Shown: positions 53,881 to 64,000, counted from the stretch's first letter. The stretch: 64,000 nucleotides of DNA from Euborellia annulipes (GCA_023213315.1 JAKCPI010006257.1:1-64000); one strand, 5' to 3'. Made by a program: numbers and translations. The notes: generated by a model from the sequence alone, not told the origin.

Positions 53881-56800
53881 AATTTTTGTTAATTAAGACC
53901 TTGGGATTTTTTTTCTAATAAAAAGATATATTTGTCATTTTAATTTCAATTTAATCAAAAGTAATCTATGTTGCTTAAACAACAGCAAAGAAATTAAAAA
54001 ATGAAGAGGCGAGAAAGTTAAAATGAACTTGTAAGCGAATTATTCACTCTTGAGAATAAAAAAAAAGAAGTGCGAAATTTATTCCAGAAGTCAATATTAG
54101 TTAGCAGTCAGATTTAATATTCAAAATTTTAATTTCTCATTTAAATCCCACCAAAAATTGTGGATTCCATAAGTTTGTTAAAGTATATGCAGACATTTAA
54201 CAAAGATTAAATCAACAACAACAACAACAACAAAATAATCACGCCTTCTAAAATTGCTTTTCCTCACTTTTTTTTTTTAAATTTTCATTTAAGAGATGTT
54301 GTTAATTGTTTTGGGTCATGCAATCCATCATTTAAAAACATTTTCCTTTTAGATTTATAAAGACGGGAATAAGAAGAAAAAAAAAACAGCATTTCGACCA
54401 CTGGGAAATGAAATTTACAGATATCTCAAAATTGTTGAGGCAATAACAATATTATTGAATTAAAAAAAAAAAAAGATTTGTAAAGAAAACATTAAACCAG
54501 CAATGTGTTTCATATATCAACATTTGTTTGCAAAAGTAATTATTTTCTAACAACTCTAAAATTATTAATTAAAGGCACTAAAATATAGATCTTTTTTTTC
54601 ATTTCTTCATAAATTTGTCTTATTTCATCTGTCACTATTTGATTGCAGCAAGGAATAAAAAACAAAATTTGAAACAAAAATCATTTGTTTAATGAAAAGA
54701 GGAAATTATTTTTTTATGGAATGCATGCAAATTTTGATCAAAATCCGAGAGACTCAATGAATGAATAAATAAATAAATAAACGTGGGCCTTTTTTATTAT
54801 TTTTTTTTTTTTTTGTCCATTGGCAAATGAAAACAAGAAAATAATAAAAGAGATTTTATGAGGCAACAAGGTAGAAACAAATGTGGGCGAAATTAAATCT
54901 CTCCTAAATTATTTATACTCTTTTTCTTTCTCTCCAATCCTGGAGAAGTTGACAAGACTTCAAAAGGAATAAATAAATGTGTTGAGACTAATTGCTACAC
55001 ATATGTGCACATAACTCTCAACTTGCGTCATTAACGGGCAGAACTTGTGTTGTTAAGAAGTTTCGCTTCAAACGTTTCGATTCATTTCTAAATTTGAATT
55101 AGTCACAAGTCTAAAGATTTCAAGAAAATTCCAATTTGTTTAAAATATTTTTCGTTTCATATGTTTATTTTTGATTGCAAAAGAAAAAAAAATTCTGCAA
55201 ACAAAATTTGAAATATGAAATTATTTCTTTTTTCTTTTTTCGTCTGTTAATATTTATTTGCAGAATTGAAACAAAAGTTTAAAGTTAAATTATAATCAAA
55301 GAAGGGAAATATAATAGTACAAGAAAGAGCAGCGTAGCAAGTAGCAACTTTCAAGAGCAGCAGCAACAACAACAACAACAAAAACAAACGCTGCATGTGG
55401 TCTCTCTCTTTCTCTCGTTGTCTAATTTTGAACTCTCCGGAGGCAGCGCATATGGATCCAGTTAAATTTTATTATCTCCTTGGTTAAATTAGCCTTTTTT
55501 TTGCTCTTTGTCAAAGATGAAATTAAATCTATATTCTTTGATATTTAAACAGGTACTTTGGGAAAATGTAAGTTGGTATTTGAAATAACATTTATATACG
55601 ATAAACAAATTGAATAATTGTTTTTAATGCCTGCAATTAATTAATTAAATTAAAAACAAAGTGCATTTCATATGTTAACATTTGATTGCACCTCTGATTG
55701 AAAAAAGAACTAAAATTTCCTCCCCTCTTAACCTTAAAAGCTAAGGTGTGTGGGATCGGTTCCCAACCAATCCAATGAATATTTATTTAATTCTATTGAA
55801 TAAATAAATGTGCATCGAATAATTAGCTTAATAAAGTATGTGGCTAAGGTTAATATGCTCTAAGGTACAGAAAAGATTAAAAAATTTTCTTGTTTCATAT
55901 GTTTATTTTTGTTTGCATAAATACTCATAAAACCCAAACAAAATTTTTAAAAATCTAATATTACTTGTTTCATGTGTTTAGATTTGATTGCAATAGTGTA
56001 AATAATTCTTATTATGATTTTAACTTGAAATGAAATTAAAAGAGAGAATTTTCAATTTAATCTCATTTCTATGATGACGTAATAGGCTTACAGAGAGAGA
56101 AAGAGAGAGGGAATTTATTGTTTTTTTGTCTCCAATTAAAAGAAACGATTCATTCATTCATTAATTCATACATTCATTCATTTGGCCTTCTCAATGAAGA
56201 TTTTTCCCTTTAATTTTGTATATTTGGCCGAGAAGCGAATTATTTGGAGATTTGTTATGACATAATCCCATAATTTATAGAAATATTTCTTGTTTCATCT
56301 GTTTAGATTTGATTGCAGTATTTCACCCCCACATCATCTTTGTATCTGCAAATCAGACATTTGCTTGCTAGCATGATAGAGATTAATTACAAACGAACAC
56401 TTGGTCTCCTTTTGTTTCAATTACACTCTCTCTACGTGCATTCTTAGCAAATTCCATCTATCAACGAATGAATGCTGAGTTGAATGAAATTGTGTATCAT
56501 AAGGCCCTTATAAAGAGTGCAAACTCTCTCTGGAACACCTGTTCTTTCTCTCTTTCTCATGGAGATTTTATTCCACAAAATCAAAGAGATTAAATTTTAT
56601 AACAAGTTCGAGAGAAATGTGCATTTAAAAAAAAATATGCAAACAAAATTTGACACAAGAAATGACTTTATTATGAGTGTTTCATATGTTTATATTTGAT
56701 TGCAAGATTTGCAAACAAAAAGCAAAAATATTTAAAATATCATTTTTATTAGCACCCACAGATTTGGTCCAGAGGGCATGGATGCTGAAAAAATTCTGTT

Positions 56801-57180
56801 TTTTTCTCTTTTATCTCCAATTGGTATAAATAAATTTTCAACCTTTTCAGATGAGATTTTCTTTTGAATTTTTGATTAGAAATAAAATTTTCAATTTCAT
56901 ATTTCAAAGTGACAAATTAAAGAAGAATTTCATTCTTTTCTGTTCAATGGTTCCTTTGTTTTGTTAAACAAAAAAAAATCACTCGTTTCACTCTCTTATA
57001 ATTTTTGTCGTGTGTTATCTATAAACAGATAATTGCATCAAGCTATAAAATAAAAAAAATAAAATTCGTGTCATGAACAAAACGTTAATGAAATTATTGA
57101 TTCAATTAAATGCTAATAAATTATTTATAAAAATAAAATTTACATGAAAGGGATAAAAATAAAATTTGAATTTGAATATT
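53881..57180. other. Long non-coding AT-rich region
   Basis: Apart from the 27-nt motifs it holds (CAA)n at about 54212 and 55364, (ATTC)n at 56148-56180 and many A/T runs. No exon, RNA gene or element end identified. Confidence 0.5.
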
Positions 57181-57450
57181 TTGTTTATAAACATTGAAAC
57201 GAAGAGATGTAGATCGAATATAATTAACCCATTGTTTTGATATGAAACTATCAACGAGTTTGAAATTTTTAATTTATATCATGACATTTAATAAAAATTC
57301 TAATAAATATCTCATAATTAATTTATAGAGAATAATTGAGAAGATTTAATTAGACATTAAAATTGTGTATTGATAACTTTACTTTGTTTATACGTACTAA
57401 GAAGAGATGTAGATTGTATATAAATACATATACCCTAATAACCTCACTTT
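57181..57450 (+). repeat. Two adjacent TATA-like modules
   Basis: GAAGAGATGTAGATCGAATA at 57201 and GAAGAGATGTAGATTGTATA at 57401, the second followed by AATAACCTCACTTT. These are the last copies in the window. Confidence 0.65.
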
Positions 57451-58014
57451 TTTTCTATTAAAATTGAAATTCTCTTTAAACAAAAGAAGAAAATAAATAT
57501 AAATCGATGGGTGATGGGGGAGAAAAAGCAAAAAAAAAAGGCCAAAGGCTAAAAGGAAGTGCAAGAAGCACAAGCTGCGTTTGTTTAGCTCTTTAGGTTT
57601 TTTTTTTTTTTTGCAACGGGTTGAAAAGGGATGTTGGAGGAGGGGGAGGGGTGGGGAGGGGTCCCCCCCCTCACTCACTCACTCAGAGAAGTGAAGAGAA
57701 GAGAAGCCCTCTGGGTAATCGTTAAAGGTCCCTTAAGAATACCAATAAAAAAGAAATAATTCCAGAAATGCTTGACATCCAATGAATGGAGTCACTGAGG
57801 AGGGATCAAAAGATTTTTTTGACACTATGGTGATAAAAAAAAAAATAAAAATAAATATCTATATATTCGATCGACTAACTAAAAAAAAAAAAAAATTGTG
57901 TGTGCAAAAATTAGTGCAAAGAGAATAAAAAATTTCTTTTTTCCTCGATTCCTGCCAAATATGCAAAATTTGATGAGCTTAGAGCTAATCCCTATCTCCC
58001 CTGCTCGGCCGCTT
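57451..58014. other. Non-coding stretch with simple repeats
   Basis: Purine/pyrimidine runs at 57640-57700 ((ACTC)n, C- and G-runs) and poly-A at 57880. No gene. Confidence 0.45.
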
Positions 58015-58820
58015 TTTTTTTCTCTTACCTATAGGCCTATATATATAGAGAGAGATGAAGTCATGTAAAAATTCGATGTCGAGATTTTGATGGAAATACA
58101 CGTTTTGAGGTCCTCTTTGGGTCCGACCGAAACAAGATTTTCAGCCGAAACGAAACGAATATTCGGCTCAACCTTAGTTTCGGCCGAAACCGTAACCGAA
58201 ACCGAAACTTGTATTTCCTATAAAAATTTTTTTTCATTTTACCTTTTTTTTTTTGAATTTTTTTCCCTCCCGTGAAAATCAATTTACCTTTTTTTAGGGA
58301 GACTAAAATTTTTCTCCCTCAAGTGCAAATTATTTGACCTTTTTTTTTGCATGCGAGTCTCATCCCATTTTTTCAGACTCTGGTTTCGGCCGGCCGAAAG
58401 GTTCGGCCACTTTTTGGAAACCGAAACCGAAACCGAATATTCGGTCGGTTCCTAGTCCTCTTCTTCGAAACATCGTCTGTGAACAAAATATCTCAAGAAC
58501 AAAAAGAGCTAGGAGATTGAAATTTTATATTTAAGTTAGGGACTCCCATGAGACGTGACACGAAGCTTTTGAACAAAATCGACCAAAGAGTACTAGTACT
58601 TTACTGATGCACTTTTTTAATTTTTTTCTATTTTCTCGAAATTCGCTCGCACTATTTTGATTAAAATTCAAAAATCAATTATTTTTTAGATCCTCTTCAA
58701 AATGTATATTCTCATTTTGCCATTGAAATCTTTAGAAGAGCACTTTACTCTTGTACTTCATAGAGAAGATAGGAGAAATGGTTGCCATATAAATATTTTG
58801 CCATGTTTATAAATTTTACA
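58015..58820 (+). mobile_element. Family X copy with an inserted ACCGAA-rich element
   Basis: Starts TTTTCTCTTACCTATAGG and AAAATTCGATGTCGAGATTT, then is interrupted at 58119-58460. It resumes with TTAAATATAAAA-like sequence, AGTACTAGTACTTTACTGAT and AATGTATATTCTCATTTTG, and loses the hairpin end where a SINE head begins at 58821. Confidence 0.65.
58119..58460. mobile_element. Short element with inverted ACCGAA / TTCGGT arrays
   Basis: The left part has GACCGAAACAAGATTTTCAG, CGAATATTCGG, then AACCGTAACCGAAACCGAAA. The right part has GGTTTCGGCCGGCCGAAAGG, AACCGAAACCGAAACCG and AATATTCGGTCGGTTCC. ATATTCGG occurs near both ends. It is sited inside family X at the point where other copies read CTGAATCCAAAAAAGT. 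Confidence 0.55.
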
Positions 58821-58920
58821 TCGGCCCTCGGGGCTTGGTGTAGAGGTTGGCGGGGGACCTCATATACCAAAGGTCGCGGGTTCGGGCCCCAGGCAGTCCA
58901 ATGAATTTATTTAAGCCATT
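58821..58920 (+). repeat. tRNA-derived SINE head
   Basis: CGGGGCTTGGTGTAGAGGTT (A box) and GGTCGCGGGTTCGGGCCCC (B box), then CAGGCAGTCCAATGAATTTA. The plus-strand sister of the copies at 31.0 and 35.1 kb. Confidence 0.65.
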
Positions 58921-60216
58921 TGAATACCAGATTTTCAGTTTCCAATCATAGTAAAAAATTGCTGATTTAGCGACCCCAGCTTTAATAAAGTCACCGAGGG
59001 CAAAAATGTCGAGTTTAAATAGAAGGAATGCGATAATTTGATTGTGCCTGGTCCTTGAATGCACCTGAATGTTTGCTCTTCTATTAATGCACTATAAAGG
59101 AGGCAGGGCACTTCATTATCCAATTGTAAAGGAGAATGAATGCAAAGGGCTGAAAAAGAGCAGCAGCCAAGCAACAAAACGTGAAAAGGGAAGGGACCGT
59201 TGACAGCATGTGGGCGGGGGGGGGGCGGGGGGGATGTCAATCAAAGGCGAAAAATCTGGTGTGACAGAACACAACTTCTCTTCTTATCGGTAATCGAAAG
59301 TTGTGTTCTGTGCGACCAGAATGTATTTTTAATATTAAATATTACACATTAATTTTATTTGTTTGTGTTTTGTGGGCGATAGCAAAAAAACAAAAAGATA
59401 TTTGTGCTCAGCGTGACTGATAATAATTCGCTAAGTTCAATTCTACAAAGGCCAGATTTATTTATCCGAGGTGCCTTCGTATACGAAGACACGGCACACG
59501 GAAGCGTAACTTTTGCAATTAATAACTCTCAAAATTGTAGGCAATTCGGGACGAACATACAGTAGTTCCTCTGTAATCCCTGGAAGGTCCAAGTTGGCTA
59601 TGTAAAATTTGGTTTCTTAGTTGTCTAAATAGACACTACTTCATCGCAAAGAGGTAAAAGAAAGAGCTTGAAAGGCATCCCCCCCCCCCAAGGGCACTTG
59701 CCCCTTTATGCTCTTGATCTCTGCCTGTCTGTTAAATCATAACTATTTATAAATTTCCTCTCTCTCAAGGGCTCTAATTTTAGAGCGCCTGTTTTGACCA
59801 ATTCGAGAAGTCTGGGACTGGAAACAATAAGAGCAGAGAATCCATCTAATTAATTAACGTCGTGTGACGTATGTTTAATACTAATCTTTTCTAAACTCTA
59901 CAAAATTCATTCTTATCGAATATTATTACCAAAAGACGGTGACTAATGGATCATTTCATAACTACACGTAGACTAACTGCATAAATAAAGTTGCAAAATC
60001 GTTTTAATTATCATTTACGTTGTAACTTTTCTTAAATAATGGCGCAGTCCTGATTATTTAAATTCTTTCTTAAAAAAAAAACAGGAATGGTGAGGACACA
60101 TTTTTTAACGTGAATCCAATACTTTTTTATTCTCGCACACATGGGTTCATATTCCAAATATAGATGGGCAAAATTTGCATTGGAACAAAAAAAAAATTTC
60201 TTTTAAGTGTACTTTT
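58921..60216. other. Non-coding stretch
   Basis: Contains an isolated family X hairpin (59250-59320), G- and C-runs at 59213-59232 and 59679-59690, and a fragment GAGGTGCCTTCGTATACGAA at 59469 related to the 60530 repeat. Short open frames at 58816-59240 (minus) show no domain. Confidence 0.45.
59250..59320. repeat. Isolated family X hairpin
   Basis: AAAATCTGGTGTGACAGAAC with a TTATCGGTAATCG apex and GTTGTGTTCTGTGCGACCAG. The arms are shortened by a small deletion. Confidence 0.65.
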
Positions 60217-60344
60217 GAATGAGAAATAAAAATGCTGGAGGTACTTTCAGGCCAAATTTTAATACCACTATACAGCCGACGTTTCGGGGGTAGTGGTATT
60301 AAAATTTGGCCTGAAAGTACCTCCAGCATTTTTATTTCTCATTC
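60217..60344. repeat. 128-bp near-perfect palindrome with a half module
   Basis: The left arm from GAATGAGAAATAAAAATGCT and the right arm ending AGCATTTTTATTTCTCATTC are perfect over about 57 bp. The 14-nt centre contains GACGTTTCGGGGG, i.e. the GAAACGUC half of the hammerhead-like module; the CUGANGA half has been lost. Confidence 0.8.
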
Positions 60345-60529
60345 ATCTGTCTGCGCCAGGCTTTCCCAATCGTCAAGTGTACTTTTATTAAATACAATGT
60401 ATGTAAAATTACAATACATTCTCTAGTTTTCGAAGAAAATTGTAATTTTAAAATGTTTTTTTGTTGTAAATATTTGAACGCATAAATTTGTAGATTTAGT
60501 AGATTATTATTGGCCTATTTGAAATTCCT

Positions 60530-60683
60530 ACCGGGATTCCCGTTTATTTACCCGAGGTGCTTTCGTGCACGAAGACACACACCTCAAACCCAACCGGCCT
60601 CTGGCCGTAGCCATCTACCGGCACCCCGTGAAGTTACATCGTTTCCTATCTCTAGCTCCTCCTCCTCCTGCGTTCGTCTCTAG
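60530..60683 (-). repeat. Interspersed repeat, third copy of the 10185 family
   Basis: TTTACCCGAGGTGCTTTCGT, GCCATCTACCGGCACCCCG, CTATCTCTAGCTCCTCCTCC: the reverse complement of the 10.2-kb copy. It is cut at 60684 by the next element. Confidence 0.65.
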
Positions 60684-61564
60684 CTACTCTCTAAAAACGA
60701 ATTAGTAAAAAACTACTAATTCATAGTGAATAGTCACTTTTTTAAGATGTGCAAAGTAGACCACCAGTAAATAGCGGATATCCACTTTTTCAATTAGTAA
60801 AAATTATTAATATGAAAAATTCACTAATTGAAAAAGTGAATTTTTAAAAAAATAATGACAAAAAAAAGAAACGTTTAAGATATATGAAATAAGGTGCGAT
60901 GACACCGGGACCTTAACTTGTGTTTACTGACTCGAGTTCTAGCCGAACCCACTTAAACTTGACTTACTATTACTTCTCTGTTATTTGCTATATAAGTATG
61001 TCGCTGATGTTAACAATGCTTTTTACTTGAATGATACTATTTTCCTTCCCAGCAATTTATTTCTAAATAAACTTAATAAAACTAATTATCGTTATATCAA
61101 AAAATTTATTTACTAAATTTTAAGTAAAAATATTTGTTAATTGACTATTTAAAAAATAATATTTTATTAATTTAAAAAAATTTGGAATCTATTTGTTTTG
61201 ACTTAACATTTATTTCCTGCAATTTTTAACAAAAAATACAAGTTATCTCAATATTATTATTTATTTGTATTATTATAACTTAAATTATTATTATTATAAC
61301 TTAAATAAAGCCTTATATTGCCAAAAATGTCTTTATTAAGGAACCGATCAAACAGCTGATTGAAAGTCGGCCATGTTGGCTTCTCAGAGAGCCGGAATTG
61401 AATGAACTACTTTTTGAATTAGTAAAAAATAACTAATCTAAAAGTAACCAATAAATTTACTAAATATATTAGTAGATTCTACTCAAAATGACTAAATTTG
61501 GTGTAATTTTCTTACCTACTATTTGAATAAGTAAAAATTCTACTAATTCGTTTTAAGAGAGTAG
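60684..61564. mobile_element. 880-bp DNA element with CTACTCTCT ends
   Basis: CTACTCTCTAAAAACGAATT (60684) is matched by AATTCGTTTTAAGAGAGTAG (61545-61564), with ACTAATTC / AATTAGTAAAA repeats further in on both sides. The interior (for example GACTCGAGTTCTAGCCGAAC at about 60930) is non-coding. It interrupts the 60530 repeat. Confidence 0.75.
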
Positions 61565-62116
61565 TAAAGAATAATAATAAAAAGAGAGAGAGAGAGAAAA
61601 GCAAAAAAGCAATCGTGTAATTTAACGAAGAGGCGGCGGCGGCTGTCTGTGTGAATAATTTGTCTGTTTGATGCAATTTACAATCCCCCCTCCCCTCCCT
61701 CCCCTCGATGGATATCGTTAACGTTAATAAAGAAAAATAAAAAGAGTGCTATATGGAAGAGATCCCCCTTGTCCCCCCCCCCCCCCGTCTGTTGTCGTTA
61801 ATTAGAAAGAGAAGATGGTGCAAAAGTTGTTGATATATCGCCCTTGTTATAGGCGTCATTTCTGCTTTGTTTATTAAGCAAAGAATTCAATAAATTGAAT
61901 TGAAACCTCTTCTCCTCGATGGATAATAAATACAGCTAGCCTCCCAGCTCCAGCTCCAGCTCCAGCCACCCCCGTGACGTCACGCTCCTTGCCGAGAAAC
62001 TTGATTGGAAGCAACTCTCTAGGAAACGCCATGCCATCCACGAAAATCCTCTGCGCTTGTGTACGTGTACGTCGTGTTTATTTATGCCGCCAACAGAGAT
62101 GAGAAATATATTAGAC
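61565..62116. other. Non-coding stretch
   Basis: (GA)n at 61581-61599, (GGC)n near 61632, C-runs at 61685-61705 and 61772-61786, and (AGCTCC)n at 61945-61965. An open minus frame at 61936-62145 overlaps the family X hairpin and shows no domain. Confidence 0.45.
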
Positions 62117-62699
62117 AAATCTGGTGTGACTGTCGCACAGAACACAACTTTCTCTTACCCTTCGGTAATCGAAAGTTGTGTTCTGTGCTTGTCACACCAG
62201 ATATTTCGTGACGACATATATTTAGTTTCCGCCCGATATATTAGAATTCAAGATGTATAATTTATATGGGAAAATATTTATATTTTGTTACCATGGCAAC
62301 CATTTCTCCTATCTTTCCCTATGAAGTACAAGAGTAAAGTGGTCTTCAGAAGATTTCAATCACAAAATGAGAATATAGAATCATAAATAATTGATTTTTG
62401 AATTTTAAACAAAATCGTTGGAGCGAATTTTGAGAAAATCGAAAAAAACTGAAAAAGTGCATCAGTAAAGTACTAGTACTCTTTGGTCGATTTTGTTCAA
62501 AAGCTTCGTGTCACGTCCCAGGGGGGTGCCTAACTTAAATATAAAATTTCAACCTCCTAGCTCTTTTCGTTCTTGAGATATTTTGTTCACAGACAGAGAA
62601 TTTGGGGGACCCTCTTTTTGAATTCAGGGGACCTCAAAACGTGTATATCCGTCATCGATTTGTTGACATGATCTCATATACAGCTAAGAGAAAGTAAAA
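62117..62699 (-). mobile_element. Family X copy, nearly complete
   Basis: Hairpin at 62117-62204, then TTAGTTTCCGCCCGATATAT, GTTACCATGGCAACCATTTC, AGTACTAGTACTCTTTGGTC, ACCTCAAAACGTGTATATCC, and the end CTAAGAGAAAGTAAAAAA at about 62684-62700. About 585 bp, the most compact version, and a good reference for the family. Confidence 0.75.
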
Positions 62700-63503
62700 A
62701 ACAAACGAGATATGCTCTGTGGCATCTCCTCTTGAAGCATTAAATATTGGCGGATTTTTTTACTTAAATTTTGGGGCTTAAATGGAAGTGTCCTAAATTC
62801 ACTAGATGTGATACAGCTGGGATTCGTAGATTAGGACGATAAGGAGAAAAAAACCAGCTTCCTATTTCTCTCTCATCACTTCAATTTAGTTGCAAATATT
62901 TCGACCATCTTCAGTGGATATATGAATCTTTTGAGGGAGGCATGGGCATGGACTTCGTGTCTGGACGATCTACGCCAGCGAGTACATGATCTGATCGTCC
63001 AGACACTCAATTATTTTATAATTTTGACAATCCTCTGAGGATGGCAGAAATATTTGCAAATAGTTTCCCTTGTTCCTATCTGCCCATAAAACGAAATGTT
63101 TTTGCAGATTGTGTTCCAGTGCTTTGAGCAATGGCCCCTGACAAAAACATTGCACTGATCAGGCGACGAGGTCCAGAATTCTTGGCATCGGTCTTCCAAG
63201 TTTGTTCTATTGTAGAACAATTTCTATTGAACCAATTCTTCCCCATTCTGTCTCTCACGAGAGCCTATATAGAGCCTTCTTTGAACAATTCCTGCTCAAA
63301 TCGACCGACCGACACCCTCTAGTCATCAAGCCTTCACAATCGCCTCCTGCAAAAACAAAATCAAAGTTTTCTTGATAGGGAGATAGGGGAATCTCCAAAA
63401 AGTTGGGTAAGAATGATGAGGAAGAGGGTCAGGATAGAGAATTCCATCCTTCTGAGAGGAATTCCTTGAGAACACGCGTCAGGTGAGAGGATTCATTCAT
63501 CCC
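62700..63503. other. Non-coding stretch with inverted module remnants
   Basis: GCAAATATTTCGACCATCTTCAG-type module on the minus strand at about 62892-62913 and CTGAGGATGGCAGAAATATT at 63036-63055 form an inverted pair with AUAU in place of ACGU. Between them is the perfect hairpin GTGTCTGGACGATC / GATCGTCCAGACAC (62957-62970 with 62993-63006). Overlapping open frames at 62970-63322 on both strands have no recognisable domain. Confidence 0.5.
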
Positions 63504-63657
63504 AAGGGTGCGATTATGTTGGAGCTGCGATAAGCGATAAGAGCGTCGATAAGAGCATAGCAAAGAAAATAGAAACATTCTTTTGAATAGTTCTTTGATC
63601 CCGATTCATTTTCTTTGGCTCTTATCGCTTATCGCAGCTCCAACATAATCGCACCTT
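63504..63657. mobile_element. 154-bp MITE with 40-bp inverted ends
   Basis: AAGGGTGCGATTATGTTGGA at 63504 and its complement TCCAACATAATCGCACCTT ending 63657. The arms continue through GCTGCGATAAGCGATAAGAG. The loop of about 70 bp has ATAAGAGC repeats and no gene. One base differs in the terminal AAGG(G)TGCG. Confidence 0.8.
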
Positions 63658-64000
63658 AACGCTTCACGTCCAAATTGGGCGCTAATCATAACCGAAGATG
63701 GACAGATCTAAAGGATATTTTATTTAGCAGGATCTATTGATCGCCCTGAAAGCGAGATGCCACCAGACAAACCAGGGAGAAAGATTCGCCATTTCCTTGT
63801 CCTTATTGGTGCTTGTGATGACGTCAATTAATGATGAGCTTCTAATGCAAATGTTCAAAGAATACAACACAATTGACGCCTTCTATATTCTCTGAAGGGA
63901 TAATAAATACAATTCCCCCCCCCCCCTTTTATTCTTTTAGAGACAGACAGACAGACAGACAATGCAATTGTATAAGAATAGAAGAGGATTATGATAATTT
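63658..64000. other. Non-coding window end
   Basis: C-run at 63916-63926, (ACAG)n at 63941-63961. No gene. Confidence 0.45.

Larger units (their letters stand above)
49510..56704. repeat. Dispersed 27-nt motif TGTTTCATATG-N5-TTTGATTGCA (about 14 sites)
   Basis: Plus copies start near 51346, 51494 (weak), 54506, 54623, 55154, 55241 (partial), 55665, 55891, 55966, 56291, 56678. Minus copies lie at 49510, 50221, 51164, 55196, 56638. The best copies differ by only one to three bases over 27 nt, although surrounding sequence is unrelated. Spacing is irregular (75-500 bp). No gene is nearby. Confidence 0.7.
19194..57430. repeat. Dispersed family of the 20-nt motif GAGATGTAGATCGTATATAA (about 27 sites)
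   Basis: Plus-strand copies start near 19205, 19575, 22789, 24540, 24924, 27979, 41540, 41981 (weak), 43397, 46330, 48041, 48503, 57203, 57403. Minus-strand copies lie near 20066, 21741, 23491, 24121, 29235, 33773, 36801, 37571, 40527, 40927, 42582, 42743, 44692. The constant part is GAGATGTAGA followed by a TATATAA-like run. Full modules add GTGAAGTTA-type and GTGAGGTTA-type repeats on the two sides. I saw none at 1-19 kb or 57.5-64 kb. Function unknown: it could be a decayed MITE family or a clustered regulatory or promoter element. Confidence 0.7.

Noticed and set aside
55891..56704. Nematode-type piRNA cluster (Ruby motif)
   Set aside because: Only the TGTTTCA core matches. The species is not shown to be a nematode and no small-RNA evidence is available, so it is kept as an unexplained motif rather than called.
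62970..63322. Cluster of 60-69 residue open frames on both strands
   Set aside because: Mutually overlapping, no start context, splice pattern or domain; probably chance in a less AT-rich patch.

Overview
Eukaryotic, AT-rich, repeat-dominated DNA, most likely from an invertebrate and possibly an arthropod or crustacean. The reasons are a BEL/Pao retrotransposon, a CR1/Jockey-like LINE tail, tRNA-headed SINEs, many foldback or MITE-like DNA elements and abundant microsatellites. No prokaryotic operon, rRNA gene or CRISPR array is visible. The species assignment is an inference and is weak.

Layout. 1-5.1 kb: a BEL/Pao pol reading frame (RNase H and integrase intact, frameshifted at its 5' edge), a probable LTR start, and a 1.16-kb foldback element. 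5.5-14.2 kb: a mosaic of TIR elements, a LINE 3' end, three palindromes carrying hammerhead-ribozyme-like cores, one copy of a 0.7-kb hairpin-ended element ('family X') and the relic of a small spliced Myb/SANT-like gene. 14.3-19 kb: two giant palindromes of 1.9 and 1.7 kb. 19-46 kb: long AT-rich sequence without convincing exons, holding many copies of a conserved 20-nt TATA-like motif plus SINE and DNA-element copies. 46.8-50.1 kb: the only convincing host gene, two GT/AG-bounded exons of an unidentified low-complexity protein with poly-Ala, poly-His and poly-Pro runs, resembling a transcription factor C-terminus, with a one-base frameshift in a G-run. 50.2-57.5 kb: AT-rich DNA with ribozyme-like repeat modules and a second dispersed motif of about 27 nt. 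58-64 kb: more family-X copies, SINEs, TIR elements and a 154-bp MITE.

How the parts relate. Most of the window is transposable-element sediment. The strongest unusual signal is a recurring CTGANGA...GAAACGTC module. At six sites it folds on paper as a minimal type-I hammerhead: a self-complementary ACGU stem III, a covarying stem II and a matching stem I. It often occurs as head-to-head inverted pairs. Two further dispersed motif families, one centred on GAGATGTAGATCGTATATAA (19-57 kb) and one on TGTTTCATATG...TTTGATTGCA (49-57 kb), are unexplained by any gene. All structural statements come from reading the sequence by eye; no alignment or folding program was run.
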